Notes: generated by a model not told the origin, from the letters alone. Numbered from the stretch's first letter, positions 1 to 12,400 are shown. The stretch: DNA of 64,000 nt from Cryoendolithus antarcticus (GCA_002077065.1 NAJO01000011.1:829001-893000); one strand, 5' to 3'. A program made the numbers and translations.

Positions 1-497
1 GAAGCTGGGTGGATGTGGGAGGGGCCGAAGTACTCGGCTATCTTGAGAGCTTCATCGATGGGCAGATCGGCGAAGTCCTGAGCTCGGAAAGCGACGACCT
101 TGTGCTTGGCCACGAACAGGGCGAGCTCGTCCTTGCCAGCGTCGTTAAGTTTCGAAAGCTGAATGCCAGACACTTCGGCGCCGATGTTACCGGTAATCTC
201 CTTCACTTCCCCACCATTGAGTAGGTTGGAGAAGCTCGAGTCGGCATTCTTTCCGTGCTCAGTGGCCTCGAAGGGCTCGTAGGCGGGATGCTTCTCGTCG
301 GTCCAGTAGGGCAGGTAGTTCGGATACGACGCTGGCGGATGCTTCTCGGTACCCTTGAACTCGGCATCGTAGTTGGTGGTCTTGGCGCCTTGTGCGAAAG
401 CCTCCTTCGACTGTGAGTCCTGTTTCTTGTCGTTGAAGTACGCCGCAGCCGCCTCAACGTGGTGAGACGGAAGCGTTTCCACAAGCCCTGGTGCCAT
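1..497 (-). CDS. TauD/TfdA-type alpha-ketoglutarate-dependent dioxygenase, partial (3' part outside the window)
   Basis: The minus strand reads open from an ATG at 497 to the window edge, about 165 residues. The start MAPGLVETLPSHHVEA is followed by a polar leader. Next come YPNYLPYWTDEKHPAYEPFE, the segment EITGNIGAEVSGIQLSKLND, VVAFRAQDF and EYFGPSHIHPAS. The order (I)GAEVxGIxLxxL, then VVxFRxQ, then FGxxHxHP is typical of fungal TauD/Jlp1-like sulfonate dioxygenases, which release sulfite from taurine or other sulfonates using Fe(II), O2 and 2-oxoglutarate. The HxD...H iron ligands lie beyond the edge, so activity cannot be judged. The gene diverges from an MFS transporter of the family that includes yeast sulfonate transporter Soa1. 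2,4-D-type or other acid substrates are equally possible. The family call is firm; the substrate is inference. Confidence 0.85.
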   Translation of the reverse strand, partial: MAPGLVETLPSHHVEAAAAYFNDKKQDSQSKEAFAQGAKTTNYDAEFKGTEKHPPASYPNYLPYWTDEKHPAYEPFEATEHGKNADSSFSNLLNGGEVKEITGNIGAEVSGIQLSKLNDAGKDELALFVAKHKVVAFRAQDFADLPIDEALKIAEYFGPSHIHPA

Positions 498-1803
498 GAT
501 GTAATACGTGTACAGATAGATGGAATGGATAGGAAGGAGTAAGAAGTGACTTGGGAGAGAATATGTATATCCAGAAGTTAATGCCGTTAATGTAGAGAAG
601 GATTCATATAACACCGCCCACCGAGTTCGGCAATCGCGGCACCCTCTGCTAAAAGTACGAAGCTGCTCACACACCACGACGTAGTTTTAGAATAGCGGAG
701 ACTTACAACCTACCTGATTAGTGCAGCTCGAGGTAGTACTCATCGTTCGGCGAGATGGCGTATGGAGCTCCATTGGTCGGCCAAGCTGAAGTCGCCACCG
801 ACCGAAGCAGTCGCGAACGTTCCAGACACGAGGTTCATCGCATGCACAATACTGCAATACGTCGGACCAGCAGGCCTTGCGTTCCATCAAGGATTTGAAG
901 ATACAGCTTCTAATTGCCAGCAGACCATTCGGATCTGCCAGAGCGATGAATGCCATACCTGACCATACCATGGCATCGATGTGGCCATAAACACGACCAG
1001 GGACTCGTCTCTCGCGATTGGAACAGGCTCCGGCGCCCTTCGAAATGAGATCAACCGGAGTGATTCCACTGGCTGACGGCGCCAAACGTGTCTAGCAGAT
1101 GGCTATCGCGTGGGAACTCAGTGGAATTTGCTCGCAGATCTCCATCACGCAATCGCTGTGGACATCACATCATCGGCCTATTCGGGAAGATATGCCTTGG
1201 CTGCGACAACGTCAGCTATCATGCTGCAGGGCCCTGTAGCACGTCCAGGGCGATGGCAACATCGCTGTCAAGCCCACCCAAGCTCTCTCGTAAGCCACGG
1301 CGCACGACAAGACATGGACTTGTCAGGCTTGGAGGATCGTAACAGCATGGCCTCGTGGCATTGAGTTCTTGACCCAGAAGACTGGTGCATGGTATCTTCG
1401 TAGAGAGATTGACGAGAGCTTCCACGCATGGTATACTCTACGGTAGATTCCAAGACGCAGCCCTACCGATCACCTTCTACCTCATACTGTGGAGGACCCA
1501 TCGCGGTCCCACGCGTCCATCGGCCGCTCTTAGGTCCTCTGCTCTCGATCTCCACCGAGTTTTAGTGTGAGACGCACCTCCTCCGGGCTCGACTTGCCTC
1601 GCTATGTGTCTCGAGGCGTCGACTCGTGGGCGGCCATCGATCGCGTGCTCGGTCTAGCTACGCCAAAGTTTTCTTTTCTCAGCATTCTATAACTGCGTAA
1701 GATTCTCATGAGATCTGGATACACTCGGCTTGTCAACAAACCCGATTTTGCATTAGAAGCGCTACCAAATTGTTCCATTGTCACAGGCTAAGCATCGTCC
1801 GCA
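498..1803. other. Divergent intergenic region, presumed shared promoter
   Basis: About 1.3 kb between the start of the dioxygenase (minus) and the start of the MFS transporter (plus). The open frames in it are short, have no family resemblance and overlap on opposite strands. I see no clear regulatory consensus site or repeat. Confidence 0.5.
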
Positions 1804-4032
1804 ATGGGGGTCACGGACTTCATCAAGGGCTCTGCGGGCACCGCACCTCCAGACAGCAAAGAGATAACAGATACGTCGTCGGGCTCAGAGGTCGTGCACG
1901 ATCTGTTCAAACCGAAGGGTGGTCGTGAAGCTACATTCGACGCCAGCTCATCCGAGGTGTCGTTCTACGCTCCCATCGAGAGCTATGAGGGCATACATCG
2001 CTACGATCCAAAGTTCGAATGGGAGCCCCAAGAAGAGCGTCGCATCGTCCGCAAGATTGACTACAAGATCTGCGCCTGGGTGTGCTTGATGTTCTTCGCA
2101 CTCCAACTCGATAGAGGCAACATTTCGCAAGCTCTGTCCGACAACATGCTCAAGGTACGAACATACCTGTTCGCTATATCAACCGACATTGACGCCTCAC
2201 TATATGCTCACCTATCTATCAGGATCTTCACATGACTACCAACGACTATAATACTGGTAAGCTCTGCGCTCTTACCGCTCAGCTACCATAGCAGCTGACC
2301 AGTATATTCTCGTACAGGTCAGACTATCTTCTATCTTTCCTTCCTTTGCGCTGAGCTGCCGTCTCAGCTGATCAGCAAGAAGCTTGGTCCCGACAATTGG
2401 ATCCCAATCCAGATGGTCAGCTGGAGTCTGGTCGCAAGCTGTCAGGCGTTCATGAGGGGAAGAAGCGGCTTTTGGGCTTGCAGAGCTCTCCTCGGTATGA
2501 TCGAGGGCGGGTTTATCCCCGACAACATCCTCTACCTGTCCTACTTTTATACGGGCAGCGAGCTTCCGATACGTTTGTCGTTCTTCTGGTGAGTATGGAG
2601 TAAGCTGCACGACTACGAGCCAGTAGCTGACATCCTCAGGTTCGCTTTCCAGTTCACCAACATTGTGTCTGCGTTCTTGGCCTACGGTATCCTGCACATG
2701 CGAGGCGTCAATGGGTTACCCGGCTGGGCGTGGCTTTTCGCATTGGGTAACACATTACGATGTCAACTTTCTGCGTCTCGCACTGACATGCTATCTAGAG
2801 GGCACTCTCACCGGGATTATCGGCGTCATCTCCTGGTTTTACCTTCCACCTTCGCCGACCCAGACAGCGAGCAAGTTCCGGGGCAAGGACGGCTGGTTCA
2901 ACGAGCGTGAAGAGAAGATCATGGTCAACAGGAGTAAGCGATGCAGTTGAAGGGCAGGCGATTGACCTAGCCTTTGCTAACAAGCATCTAGTATTGAGAG
3001 ACGATCCCAGCAAAGGAAGCATGCACAATCGCCAGGCTTTGACGCCGAAGATGCTCTGGCGCTGCTTCTGCGACTACCACATGTGGCCGATCTACTTGAT
3101 CGGTATCTGCTGGCTTCTACCTTCCGTGCCCATCTCCGCCTACCTCACTCTGAATCTCAAGGCTATCGGCTTCAAGACGTTCACAACGAATCTGCTCGTC
3201 ATCCCGGCCTATGTGCTGTTCATCATCAACCTGCTCTTCTTTACTTGGCTGACGGAGCGACTCAACGAACGCTTCCTACTGGCTTCGATCTCGCAATGGG
3301 TGCCTTTGCCTCTGTTGATCGCGCTCGAGTGTCTCCCCGCCACACGATCTCACTGGGTGACGTACGCCTTGTCCGTGCTGCTCTTCGCACAGCCGTACTT
3401 CCATGCCGTGCTAGTGGCGATTACGAGTCGCAATGCCGGCTCTGTGCGTACGAGGACTGTAGCATCGGCGCTGTACAACATGACAGGTACGTCGAAGAAT
3501 CTTCGCTTCGGAATGGTGTGTATGCTGACTTCTATGCAGTCCAAGCTGGCAACATCATCGGGTCGAACGTAGGCTATCCCCAAGAGCAACTCTAGCTATG
3601 CATAGGCACTAACAGGGAAGACAGATCTATCGCGAGCATGACAAGCCACTATATTACACCGTGAGTCGATCCAAAGTCATTCAAAGCCTTGTAAGCTCCA
3701 AAAATTGACTCTGCAATAGGGTAACAAAGTCCTAATTGCATTATGCTGTTTCAATCTCTGCCTCTTCTATGGAGCTAAGTTCTTCTACGTGACGATCAAC
3801 AAGTATGAGCGCCTTGTGTCGACGAATGCATGTTCAAGATACTAACAGTTATCACAGACGGCGCGCAGCCAAATGGGATGCCATGACAAAGGAAGAGCGA
3901 GAGCACTACCTCACCACTACGAAGGATGAGGGCAACAAAAGGTATGTCATCTGGTCGCAACGCGAATGGCTGATTATGGTGAAAGCAACCCACTGACTTG
4001 ATCATAGACTCGACTTCCGATTCGCTCACTGA
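1804..4032 (+). CDS. MFS transporter, anion:cation symporter (Dal5/allantoate permease) family
   Basis: Eleven exons: 1804-2154, 2223-2256, 2318-2588, 2640-2746, 2799-2933, 2992-3486, 3540-3568, 3625-3660, 3720-3802, 3858-3941, 4008-4032. All junctions keep frame and give 549 aa. Introns are 51-68 nt. After a cytoplasmic leader of about 90 residues the protein reads [28 protein letters not shown], the first helix with the family's D-R-xN pattern. Helices 2-12 follow, with [20 protein letters not shown] and the linker [12 protein letters not shown] before the second half. This layout matches Dal5, Tna1, Liz1/Fen2 and Soa1 carriers at the plasma membrane, which import organic anions with protons. 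The substrate cannot be read from sequence. The divergent dioxygenase suggests a sulfonate or similar organic acid. Confidence 0.9.
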
Positions 4033-4690
4033 TCAGACCGACCAGCCAGACTGAGCAGCTGGGCAGCGGTTTCATCGACGCTGGACAGAGAACCTGAAAC
4101 GTGGGTCCATTGCGTGTAGAGGACCATGTATCAAATTATACATAAACCATCTCTGTCTTACCTGTCTCCTTTCCCTTTTCAGTGCGTTCATTGAAATTGT
4201 TGAAGAGGCGCAGGGGCGGTGCGATGATCTGTCTGATATCTCAATACACCGCGAACACGAATCCGCCGATAGAGGCAGCTTCTATCAAAACCTAGTCGCG
4301 GTCGTGGGAAAGACGATCCGACATCCCCCCTGTCGTTGGCTTTCTCTCCCCCGAAGACAGCCGCCGAGCAAGCGTCGGATGGCTGCTTTGAGCTCTTCCA
4401 GTGCGGGGAGTCTGAGGAGGGGTAAACCGACGATCAACGACCACCACATGCACAACCGTTATGCTTCTCGCGTGTCGCAGTGAACACGCGAACGACTATC
4501 CCGACCCGACCAGCCGGTGTGACGCTGTAGCTTCTCGTTGCCGTGAGGAGACGTGTAGGTCCACAACCTCTGGGAAGCAAGTTGGTAGGTACTGTAACTC
4601 CCTCGCACTTGCTCTTCTCGTCTATGTCAACTACATCTCACGTACTAGTCTTTCATACTTAATCCATTTCCAAGTGTGTTCGCGGCCAAG
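4033..4690. other. Intergenic region between MFS transporter and dehydrogenase
   Basis: Holds the 3' flank of the transporter gene and the 5' flank of the next plus-strand gene. Pyrimidine-rich stretches precede the downstream ATG. I see no gene in it. Confidence 0.5.
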
Positions 4691-5997
4691 ATGGGCAAAA
4701 TGATGAAGGCTGTTGTTTTCCATGGCAAGGAAGATCTGAGGTTCCAGGAAGTGCCTGAGCCAGAATGCGGTAAAGGACAAGTGAAGATCAAGCCAGCATG
4801 GTGTGGCATATGTGGAAGGGTGAGTTATTCCCACTACCTGTAATGACTTACGCTGACGCAGTTTCTAGTGTGCTCGACATTCCCAGGAAAGGTCACTCCG
4901 GTTCTATCCCAACTGACCAGCTTCTAGTGACCTCCACGAATACCTCGGCGGGCCCGCCATCTGTCCTACAACTCCGCATCCCATCACTGGCGAGCAAGTC
5001 CCGTTGACATTCGGCCACGAGTTCAGTGGAACGGTCGAGGAAGTAGGAGAAGGTGTGACCAAGTTCAAGGCTGGCGATCGAGTCTGTGTACAGCCGATTA
5101 TCTACGATGATGAGTGTGGGTCTTGCAAGGAGGGACTGATTGTGTGTAACACCCGAACGAGAGGCGTGAGATGGAACTGGCGTGCGCTGACGCAGGACAG
5201 AATTGCTGCGACAAGAACGGCTTCGTCGGACTTTCGGGCTGGGGAGGTGGACTCAGTGAGCATGTAGTACTGCCCGAGTACTGCGTGATTCCGATTCCGG
5301 ACAATGTTCCCCTGGATGTTGCAGGTCAGTCTTACGATACAGGGTCGAGAACGAGTCTGAATCTAACAAGACCACAGCTCTTGTCGAGCCCCTCTCCGTC
5401 GGCTGGCACGCAGTTGCCATCTCACCCTTCAAGAAAGGCGACTCCGCGCTCGTGATCGGAGGCGGACCCATTGGGCTCTCCGTAATTCAAGCTCTCAAAG
5501 CCAAGGGCTGCGACAATATCATCGTCACGGAAGTCTCCTCCATGCGAAAGCAATACGCCCAAGACTTCGGCGCTCACCATATTCTCGATCCGACAAAGGA
5601 CGACATTGTCGCGAGATGCCGCGAGCTCAGCGATAACAAGGGCGTGCACATGGCTTTTGACGCTGCTGGTGTGCAGGCCGCGTTAACATCAGCTGTCAAA
5701 GCTGTCCGAGCGCGCGGCACAATCATCAATATCGCGCTCTGGGAGAAGCCGTTCCAGCTCATGCCTAACGACATGATTTTCCGCGAACGCAAGTGGATTG
5801 GCGTGGCGACGTATGTTGCAGGTGACTTCCAGGAGGTGCTGGAGGCTATTTCGTCGGGGAGGATGAAGAACGTGGAGCAGATGATCACGAAGCGGATAGG
5901 GCTTGATGAGGTTGTCGAGGGAGGGTTCAAGGCTTTGGTGAAGGACAAGGATAGGCAGGTGAAGATTCTTGTCCGGGCTGGAGATGGGGAGGTGTAA
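4691..5997 (+). CDS. Zinc-dependent alcohol dehydrogenase, (R,R)-butanediol dehydrogenase-like
   Basis: Medium-chain dehydrogenase/reductase. Exon 1 (4691-4819) gives MGKMMKAVVFHGKEDLRFQE and WCGICG, the catalytic zinc cysteine. Later exons give DLHEYLGGPAICPTTPHPI, LTFGHEFSGTVEEVGEGV (second zinc ligand His-Glu), then CGSCKEGLI|NCCDKNGFVG, GWGGGLSEHVV, LVEPLSVGWHAV and the NAD(H) Rossmann loop VIGGGPIGLSVIQALKAKG. Clear introns are 5142-5200 and 5325-5377. This set is typical of fungal Bdh1-like enzymes that interconvert acetoin and 2,3-butanediol in the cytosol. The odd part is the first junction: exon 1 ends in phase 0 at GT 4820, but the DLHEYLGG exon needs phase 2. A 23-nt mini-exon at 4869-4891 followed by a 36-nt intron restores frame but inserts about seven residues next to the zinc cysteine. 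Otherwise the extra G at 4817-4820 is a frameshift. Confidence 0.8.
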
Positions 5998-7283
5998 AGA
6001 CTGTAAGACTAGATGCCTAGGAGGGTACTTACGACTCCAGTCTTAGCTGAGTCACGACACGTTACCTTGATGACAGCGCGATCAACCTCAGACCGCACCT
6101 CAACTATAGGGTGGTCTCATCTTCAAGTTGAAATGCGTGCTGCCCCCGGCTGGTTTGTTAACCTCGCTAAGATTTTTTAGAGCGCACACGACGCTTCCGC
6201 CGCTCTCCTCGGTGTCCGAGTATCCAGATGTTAAACATGGATGCGTCGCAAGTGTCACGTTCCCCTGGCCATATCATAAAGAGCTAAAGTGGCTTGCACG
6301 CTTGTCGACCTCGTGATTTCATTCCTCTCCAGGCTACTCCATGTAGAGAGATAATAGGTGCGCTGTACTTGATCGGTCCACAAGCAAGGAGACTTGCAAT
6401 CGAGACCTTGTGACCTTGGGAAGTGCAAAGAGCGCAGATCCTCGAACACGGCTATTGGTGCTCTTCAAGAAACAGACATCATCAGCGCAGCAACGCAGGA
6501 GCGATCGTGTCCTGCGTCAAGAACCTGCGCCGGCAGTAGCCAGCCCAATGAACGCCGACATGGACATCGAATGTAGCTACACGCTGCAGATACTGGTCAT
6601 CAGGGTTCCAAAGCCTGGATTTTCCGTCACATCGATGGTCAGGCGGTTGTATTCACGCCCCGCGGCAATTTGTAGTGGGCACGCGTGCAGTCAAGCCCTG
6701 GGCCCTGGCGCGTCTCTGTTAGCTCGAATCGATGAATACCTGCTTTCGGAATGCTGCATCGTGTTTGCCTTTGTCGCGATTTGCAAGGCTAGGTGCGGTC
6801 TTTCGCGTTCTGTCGCGGGTACGTCTACTGCGCACAAACAGTGGTCTACAACACTTCGTCTTGTCTCTTCTCAAGTATTCGGGACGCGTGCATGCGTAAC
6901 AATCTATTGACTTTGTCGCCGTCGGCAGTCTTCAGCCACGCCGTTGCGTGTAGTGATCGAGGATTTCGCCCAAGGAGACCGTCGATCAGCATACAGTTTC
7001 AGCCATGACGAAATGGTGCGCGCAAACCAAGGGTTTGTGCCTGTCACGGGCGCGACGGAAATTGCGTGTGCCGTGACATGGCGCTGAAGTTGGAAATTCC
7101 AAGCTTTGGCGACGTCACTCTGCTTTCTACGTCAGGGCTCAGGGACCTGCATGCGCCGGGGAATTGTTCATAACTCTCGCCCTGACTGCAATCGCTTCGC
7201 ATTTGATCTACGCATCGACACCTTTCAGATTCACGACCAGCGTCAACTTCGAAGCCGTTCATCTCCCTCCAATAGCCGCTGCC
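5998..7283. other. Intergenic region
   Basis: About 1.3 kb between the dehydrogenase stop and the MARVEL gene start. The longest open frame (6410-6910, plus) has no domain-like pattern and no good start context. I see no gene, repeat or RNA in it. Confidence 0.5.
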
Positions 7284-8210
7284 ATGGGCATCTTCAAGGG
7301 TGGCGCATTGCGCCTCGTGCAAACCGCACTCTACGCCATCACCTTCTGCTGCTCAGCCATCATTTTGGGCTTCTTCTCCTACTTCCTCTCGGTTCTCGCA
7401 GACCGCAAACTGACCATTCCGACAAAATGGAAGGCGGTTGAGGGTCTCGCAGGCGCGGCAGTACTCTACTCGATCTGCGCGATTCTCCTTACATGCTGCC
7501 TCGGCGGCGTCACCTTCTTCGCCTTCCTCGGCCTATTCCTCGATGTGCTCTTTATCGGCGCCATGGTCGCCATCGCCATCATGACCCGCGACGGTGCTAA
7601 GGCCTGCAACGGCTTCGTCAAGACTCCCATCGGCAATGGCCTCACCTACAACAACGACGGCAGCTTCGGCGGCAACGGCTTCGGCAGCGGTAACGGCGAG
7701 AACGTGACCTACGCTGTCGGCCTCAAGACCGCCTGCCGCTACAACAAGGTCTGCTTCGCCGTCGCCATCATCGGCGCGCTCTTTTTCGTCATGACGGCCT
7801 TCATGCAAGTCTTCCTCGCCCGCCACCACAAGAAGGAGAAGCGCTACGGCCCCGGCCCAAAGAACAACTACACTTCCGGCACCACGAAGCGCAAGTTCTG
7901 GCAACGCAAGCCCAAGACCACCCGCGATGCTGAGATGGGCTCGCATGCCGCACCCGTCGCTGGTGGCCTCGCCGTCCCGGCTACCCACCACAACCGCGCT
8001 TCGCATGAGACCGGCTACACTGGGTCGACTGTCGCTGCACCTCACGCTGCGAACGCGTACGACAAGGATGGCAACCACACTGCGCACACCGGTACACATG
8101 GCGAGTACCACAACCAGCCGCACAACGCTGGTGTGAATCCATACGGTTACGATGCCCCGGCCACCGGCCACCACTACGCACCGCACACTGGCACCGCTAC
8201 CAACTACTAG
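7284..8210 (+). CDS. MARVEL-domain membrane protein
   Basis: Single exon, 308 aa. The start is the ATG in GCCATGG at 7284; the open frame runs further upstream but has no other ATG. Four hydrophobic segments lie at about residues 9-36, 48-70, 76-101 and 155-178. The loop between helices 3 and 4 is Gly/Asn-rich with conserved Cys (KACNGF, then TACRYNKVCFAV). This is the usual arrangement of fungal MARVEL proteins, which sit in the plasma membrane or vesicles and are linked to membrane-domain organisation. The tail from about residue 180 is hydrophilic, first Lys/Arg-rich (HHKKEKRYGPGPK) and then rich in His, Ala, Thr, Gly and Tyr, ending GTATNY. The tail is probably cytosolic and disordered. 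No intron is needed. Exact function unknown. Confidence 0.85.
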   Translation: MGIFKGGALRLVQTALYAITFCCSAIILGFFSYFLSVLADRKLTIPTKWKAVEGLAGAAVLYSICAILLTCCLGGVTFFAFLGLFLDVLFIGAMVAIAIMTRDGAKACNGFVKTPIGNGLTYNNDGSFGGNGFGSGNGENVTYAVGLKTACRYNKVCFAVAIIGALFFVMTAFMQVFLARHHKKEKRYGPGPKNNYTSGTTKRKFWQRKPKTTRDAEMGSHAAPVAGGLAVPATHHNRASHETGYTGSTVAAPHAANAYDKDGNHTAHTGTHGEYHNQPHNAGVNPYGYDAPATGHHYAPHTGTATNY

Positions 8211-9431
8211 ATCACTTGTCGCTACTGTGACAGTATCAACCAAGCAACACCTTTCCGTATCGTCATTTGTGTCTGAGCATAGATGGAAAGTAACGTGTAA
8301 CGAGTATGCGAAACAGCCCACGGGCATTGAGCAAGGAGTTTCCTAGCGAGGGATGATGTATATCGTTTAGATCGAATAATATTTAATCAGCTGTACCATC
8401 AACCACTTCCACATTATGACCTAGTTCCAATGTCTCTCAGACTCTTCGTGCCTCATCGAACGTAAGAACGTTCCTGTGCTTTCATGAACACAGCCAATAC
8501 AGCGAGCTCAACATGCACCTCCGGTGTAAGACAGATGCGCCGTCGTCGCTCTTTCCACACTCGGCGTCTCATGGGCAAGATATTTGCTATCACAGCTGCC
8601 GCGACAGGAGCCATACCTAGCACCTTGGGGACTGTTGGAAAGCAGCGGTACTACGATGGGGTGAACAGTACACGAACGCGAGTCATGAGACATCTGAGGC
8701 TCAACAGCTCAACCTTGTTCCAACCATGTGGTTGAGACGCGAGGATCGACCGTGCATCACTTGTCGCATCTTGATGCCGAGTGAGAGAAGAGAACGGGCG
8801 ATGCGTAGGAATGCACAAGTGGATTTGTATGTCGGATTGAGAGGTGCGAAGTCGTCGACCACTATCGCCACTGTGGCGGTGTCGCATACCCGGACAGCTT
8901 GGGCTTGAGTGGTGTGTACCTGCATGTCATCAGCTGTTGACAGTCAAAACTCACTGAACCCTGCCGAAGATAAGACGAACCGAGAAGTAACGCCGCTAGG
9001 CTGCGAGTGCCGCATGGGATTTTCCAGACCACAACAGAGCCGCAGACGCCTTCCCATTGGGAGTGTAGCGATTGCATTTACCTACAACTTCCCATAGATC
9101 TACGTCTGTTGTACATACACCATTTCGTATCTTCTCTGGCACCTCATTCCCCTCCTTCAGTCGCAGTATCGTCGTGTGCAGTCAGCTGGTCTGGTAACTT
9201 TTGACGTTGAATCTGCGAAGTCGCTTACTACACTGTCACGTTTCGACGACCATTGGCGGACTGTATGCTGGACTGGAGGGACCTACTATCCACCTGAGCC
9301 ATTACGATTCGATATCGAAGCCAGCGTCTCCGACCGCTTCTTTAGCAGCCGGACTGAGTCTTTGAGGTCCGATCGACTCTAACTCGGGCCAGCGTGCCCC
9401 ATTACCATAGACTCCTTCGACCCTCGCCGCC
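8211..9431. other. Intergenic region
   Basis: 3' flank of the MARVEL gene and promoter side of the GH63 gene. It has an AT-rich stretch near 8365-8400, possibly part of the 3' end of the upstream transcript. The open frames are short and overlapping. I see no gene. Confidence 0.5.
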
Positions 9432-12400
9432 ATGGTGATTGTCGACAAGACTGAGGTGCTCAGCCAGGAGGAGCGCCGCTTGCAAGAGGACCGCGACCGC
9501 AAGAAGTACTGGAAGAAATGGGGACCTTACGTCGCCGAGCGGCAGTGGTCGACTGTCCGAGAGGACTATTCGTGAGTCGTCCGCTGCCGTGTGTGCTATA
9601 GCGGCCGCCACTGACAGTGCTACAGCGCCGACGGCGATGCTTGGAGCCACTTCACGTACGACATGGCCCGATCACGGACCTTTCGCTGGGGTGAGGATGG
9701 CATTGCTGGTGTATCGGACTCACATGGCCGGCTGAACATTGCATTCTCGTTTTGGAATGAGAAGGAGTGAGTACTGTCCTTTGCATCTTTCCAAGTGGGA
9801 GAGCTGATAGCGATCTAGTGGCCACATCAAGGAGCGCCTCTTCGGCTTGTCAAACCCCCAGGGTGTTCACGGCGAGAGCATCAAGGAAGCCCACTTTCAC
9901 CTCGACAACACTCCGACACACTCCTACATGAAATACCTCTACAAGCTCCCGCAAGCAGCTTTTCCGTACGAAGACCTCATCAAGGAGAATGCAAAGCGAT
10001 CCAAGAAAGAGCGAGAGTACAACCTCATCGATACTGGCATCTTCGATAAGAGCAAGTACTGGGACTGCTTCATAGAGACGGCGAAGGAGGACGACGATCC
10101 AGAAGAGCTGCTGTTCCGTGTCACCTGCTACAACCGCGGTTCCGAACCTGCGAAGCTGCATGTCATCCCGCAAGTGTGGTTTCGCAACACCTGGGCTTGG
10201 GGATATGATGCGACGAAACCCAGCATCACGCAGACTGGCGAGCTGTCGGCGCAGATCAAGCACAAGGAGCTCGGTGAGAGGTTCTTTCAGTGCTCACCTT
10301 CGCCGAATAGCTGCGGCAAGGACGATGACATCGAGCCGGAGTTCCTCTTCACCGAGAATGACACCAACTACGAAGGTCTGTGGAACACGAAGAACAAGGA
10401 GAAGTATGTGAAGGATGCTTTCCACCAACGCATCGTCCATGGCAACAAGAAGGCCGTCAACCCACAGCAGACCGGCACCAAGAGCTGCGCCTGGTACCCT
10501 TTCAACCAAGGCGATGGTGTCGCTCCTGGCGAGTGCGCTGTCGTGCGCTTCCGGATCACCAAGAAGCAGACCGACGCCTACCTGGACGAGGAGCGCTTTG
10601 ACGACATCATGGACCAACGCGCCGCTGAAGCCGACGAGTTCTACTGGAAGATCAACCCCATGCCCATGTCCGATGATCTCCGCCTGATCCAGCGCCAAGC
10701 CCTTTCAGGCATGATGTGGTGCAAACAATACTATCACTTCATCTGGGACCAGTGGGCGAACGGCGATCCTGCCATGCCGCCTCCTCCAGCCTCCAGAAAG
10801 CAGATTCGAAATGTGCAGTGGAAGCACATGTACCTTGACGACGTGCTCTCCATGCCGGACTCCTGGGAATACCCCTTCTTTGCTGCTTGGGACTCGGCGT
10901 TCCACTGCATACCTCTCGCCATGATTGACCCAGAGTTTGCGAAGAAGCAGCTTGACCTGTTCACTCGTGAGTGGTACATGCACCCTAACGGCCAGCTACC
11001 GGCTTACGAGTGGAACTTCGGCGATGTCAACCCGCCTGTGCACGCTTGGGCGACGTTCCGGACGTTCAAGATCGAGCGCAAGATGTATGGGCGTGAGGAC
11101 TTAGACTTCTTGGAGCGGGTGTTCCAGAAGCTGCTGCTCAACTTCACCTGGTGGTGCAATCGAAAGGACTTCGATGGCAAGAACGTCTTCGAGGGTGGAT
11201 TCCTGGGCCTGGACAACATTGGACTGTTCAACCGATCAGATCCATTGCCTACTGGCGGCACGCTGGAGCAGGCCGATGCCACTGGCTGGATGGCTTTCTA
11301 CGCTCTCAGCATGCTCAACATCGCTCTCGAGCTTGCCAAGCATCGTCGCATATATGAGGACATCGCATCGAAGTTCTTTGAGCACTTCATCCTTATCTCA
11401 GACGCTATGTCGTATCGTCACGGCGACAAGACGCAATCTCTCTGGAACGAGGAGGATGGCTTCTACTACGATGCGATCTCGTGGGGACCGGAATGGACAC
11501 ATCAGATGAAAGTCCGATCATTAGTCGGCTTGATCCCGATGTACGCCACTCTCACACTGGAGCCCCAAGTCATCGCCCGTTTCCCACAGTTCAAGAAGCG
11601 CATGGACTGGTTCATCAACAACCGACATGAGGTCGCAGGTCGCAACATCGCAAGCATGAAGCGACGAGGCAAGGATGATCGGTTGCTGCTCTCCCTTTGC
11701 AGCGAAGACCGACTTCGGAGCATCCTCAAGTACATGCTCGATCCCAAGGAGTTCCTCGGCGATAACGGCATTCGCTCGCTTTCGAAGTTCCACAAAGATC
11801 ACCCAGTCTCAATGGACGTCAACGGTCAGAACTACTCCGTGTCCTACATTCCCGGCGACTCTGACAGCGGCCTTTTTGGCGGCAACAGCAATTGGCGAGG
11901 TCCCATTTGGATCGCTGTCAACTTCCTGCTCGTCGAGAGCTTGCTACGATTCTACATGTTCTATGGCAATACCTTCAAAGTCGAGTGCCCAACTGGGTCT
12001 GGCGACTACATGCATCTCGGTCACGTGGCTGAGGAAATTCAGCACAGACTGCAGCACCTGATGGCCAAAGGTGACGGCGGACGAAGAGCGATCCACGACG
12101 GGAATGATATGCTTGACTTTGACCCGAACTGGAAAGACTATCTCTGGTTCTACGAATTCTTCGATGGCGACAGTGGACGTGGGCTTGGTGCTTCGCATCA
12201 GACTGGCTGGACAGGTCTGATGGCGAAGATGGTTCACGACACAGGGTATGCTGACCTCCACCCTGCCTATGCATGCCTACAATGACTGACAATCTCCCAG
12301 TATGAACTGTCGTCTCCCCCAAACCCCGCGCACCCCCGCCTCCGCAGCAGCCCACTATTTCGACGACGTCTTCAGCCGCCAACGCCGCGCCTCCCTCGGC

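Noticed and set aside
6410..6910. 166-codon open frame in an intergenic region
   Set aside because: No domain-like pattern, overlaps other frames and lacks a good promoter or start context; chance length is plausible.
7533..8327. 264-codon antisense frame over the MARVEL gene
   Set aside because: Composition is Val/Ala/Gly low complexity created by the complementary strand of GC-rich codons; no independent evidence.
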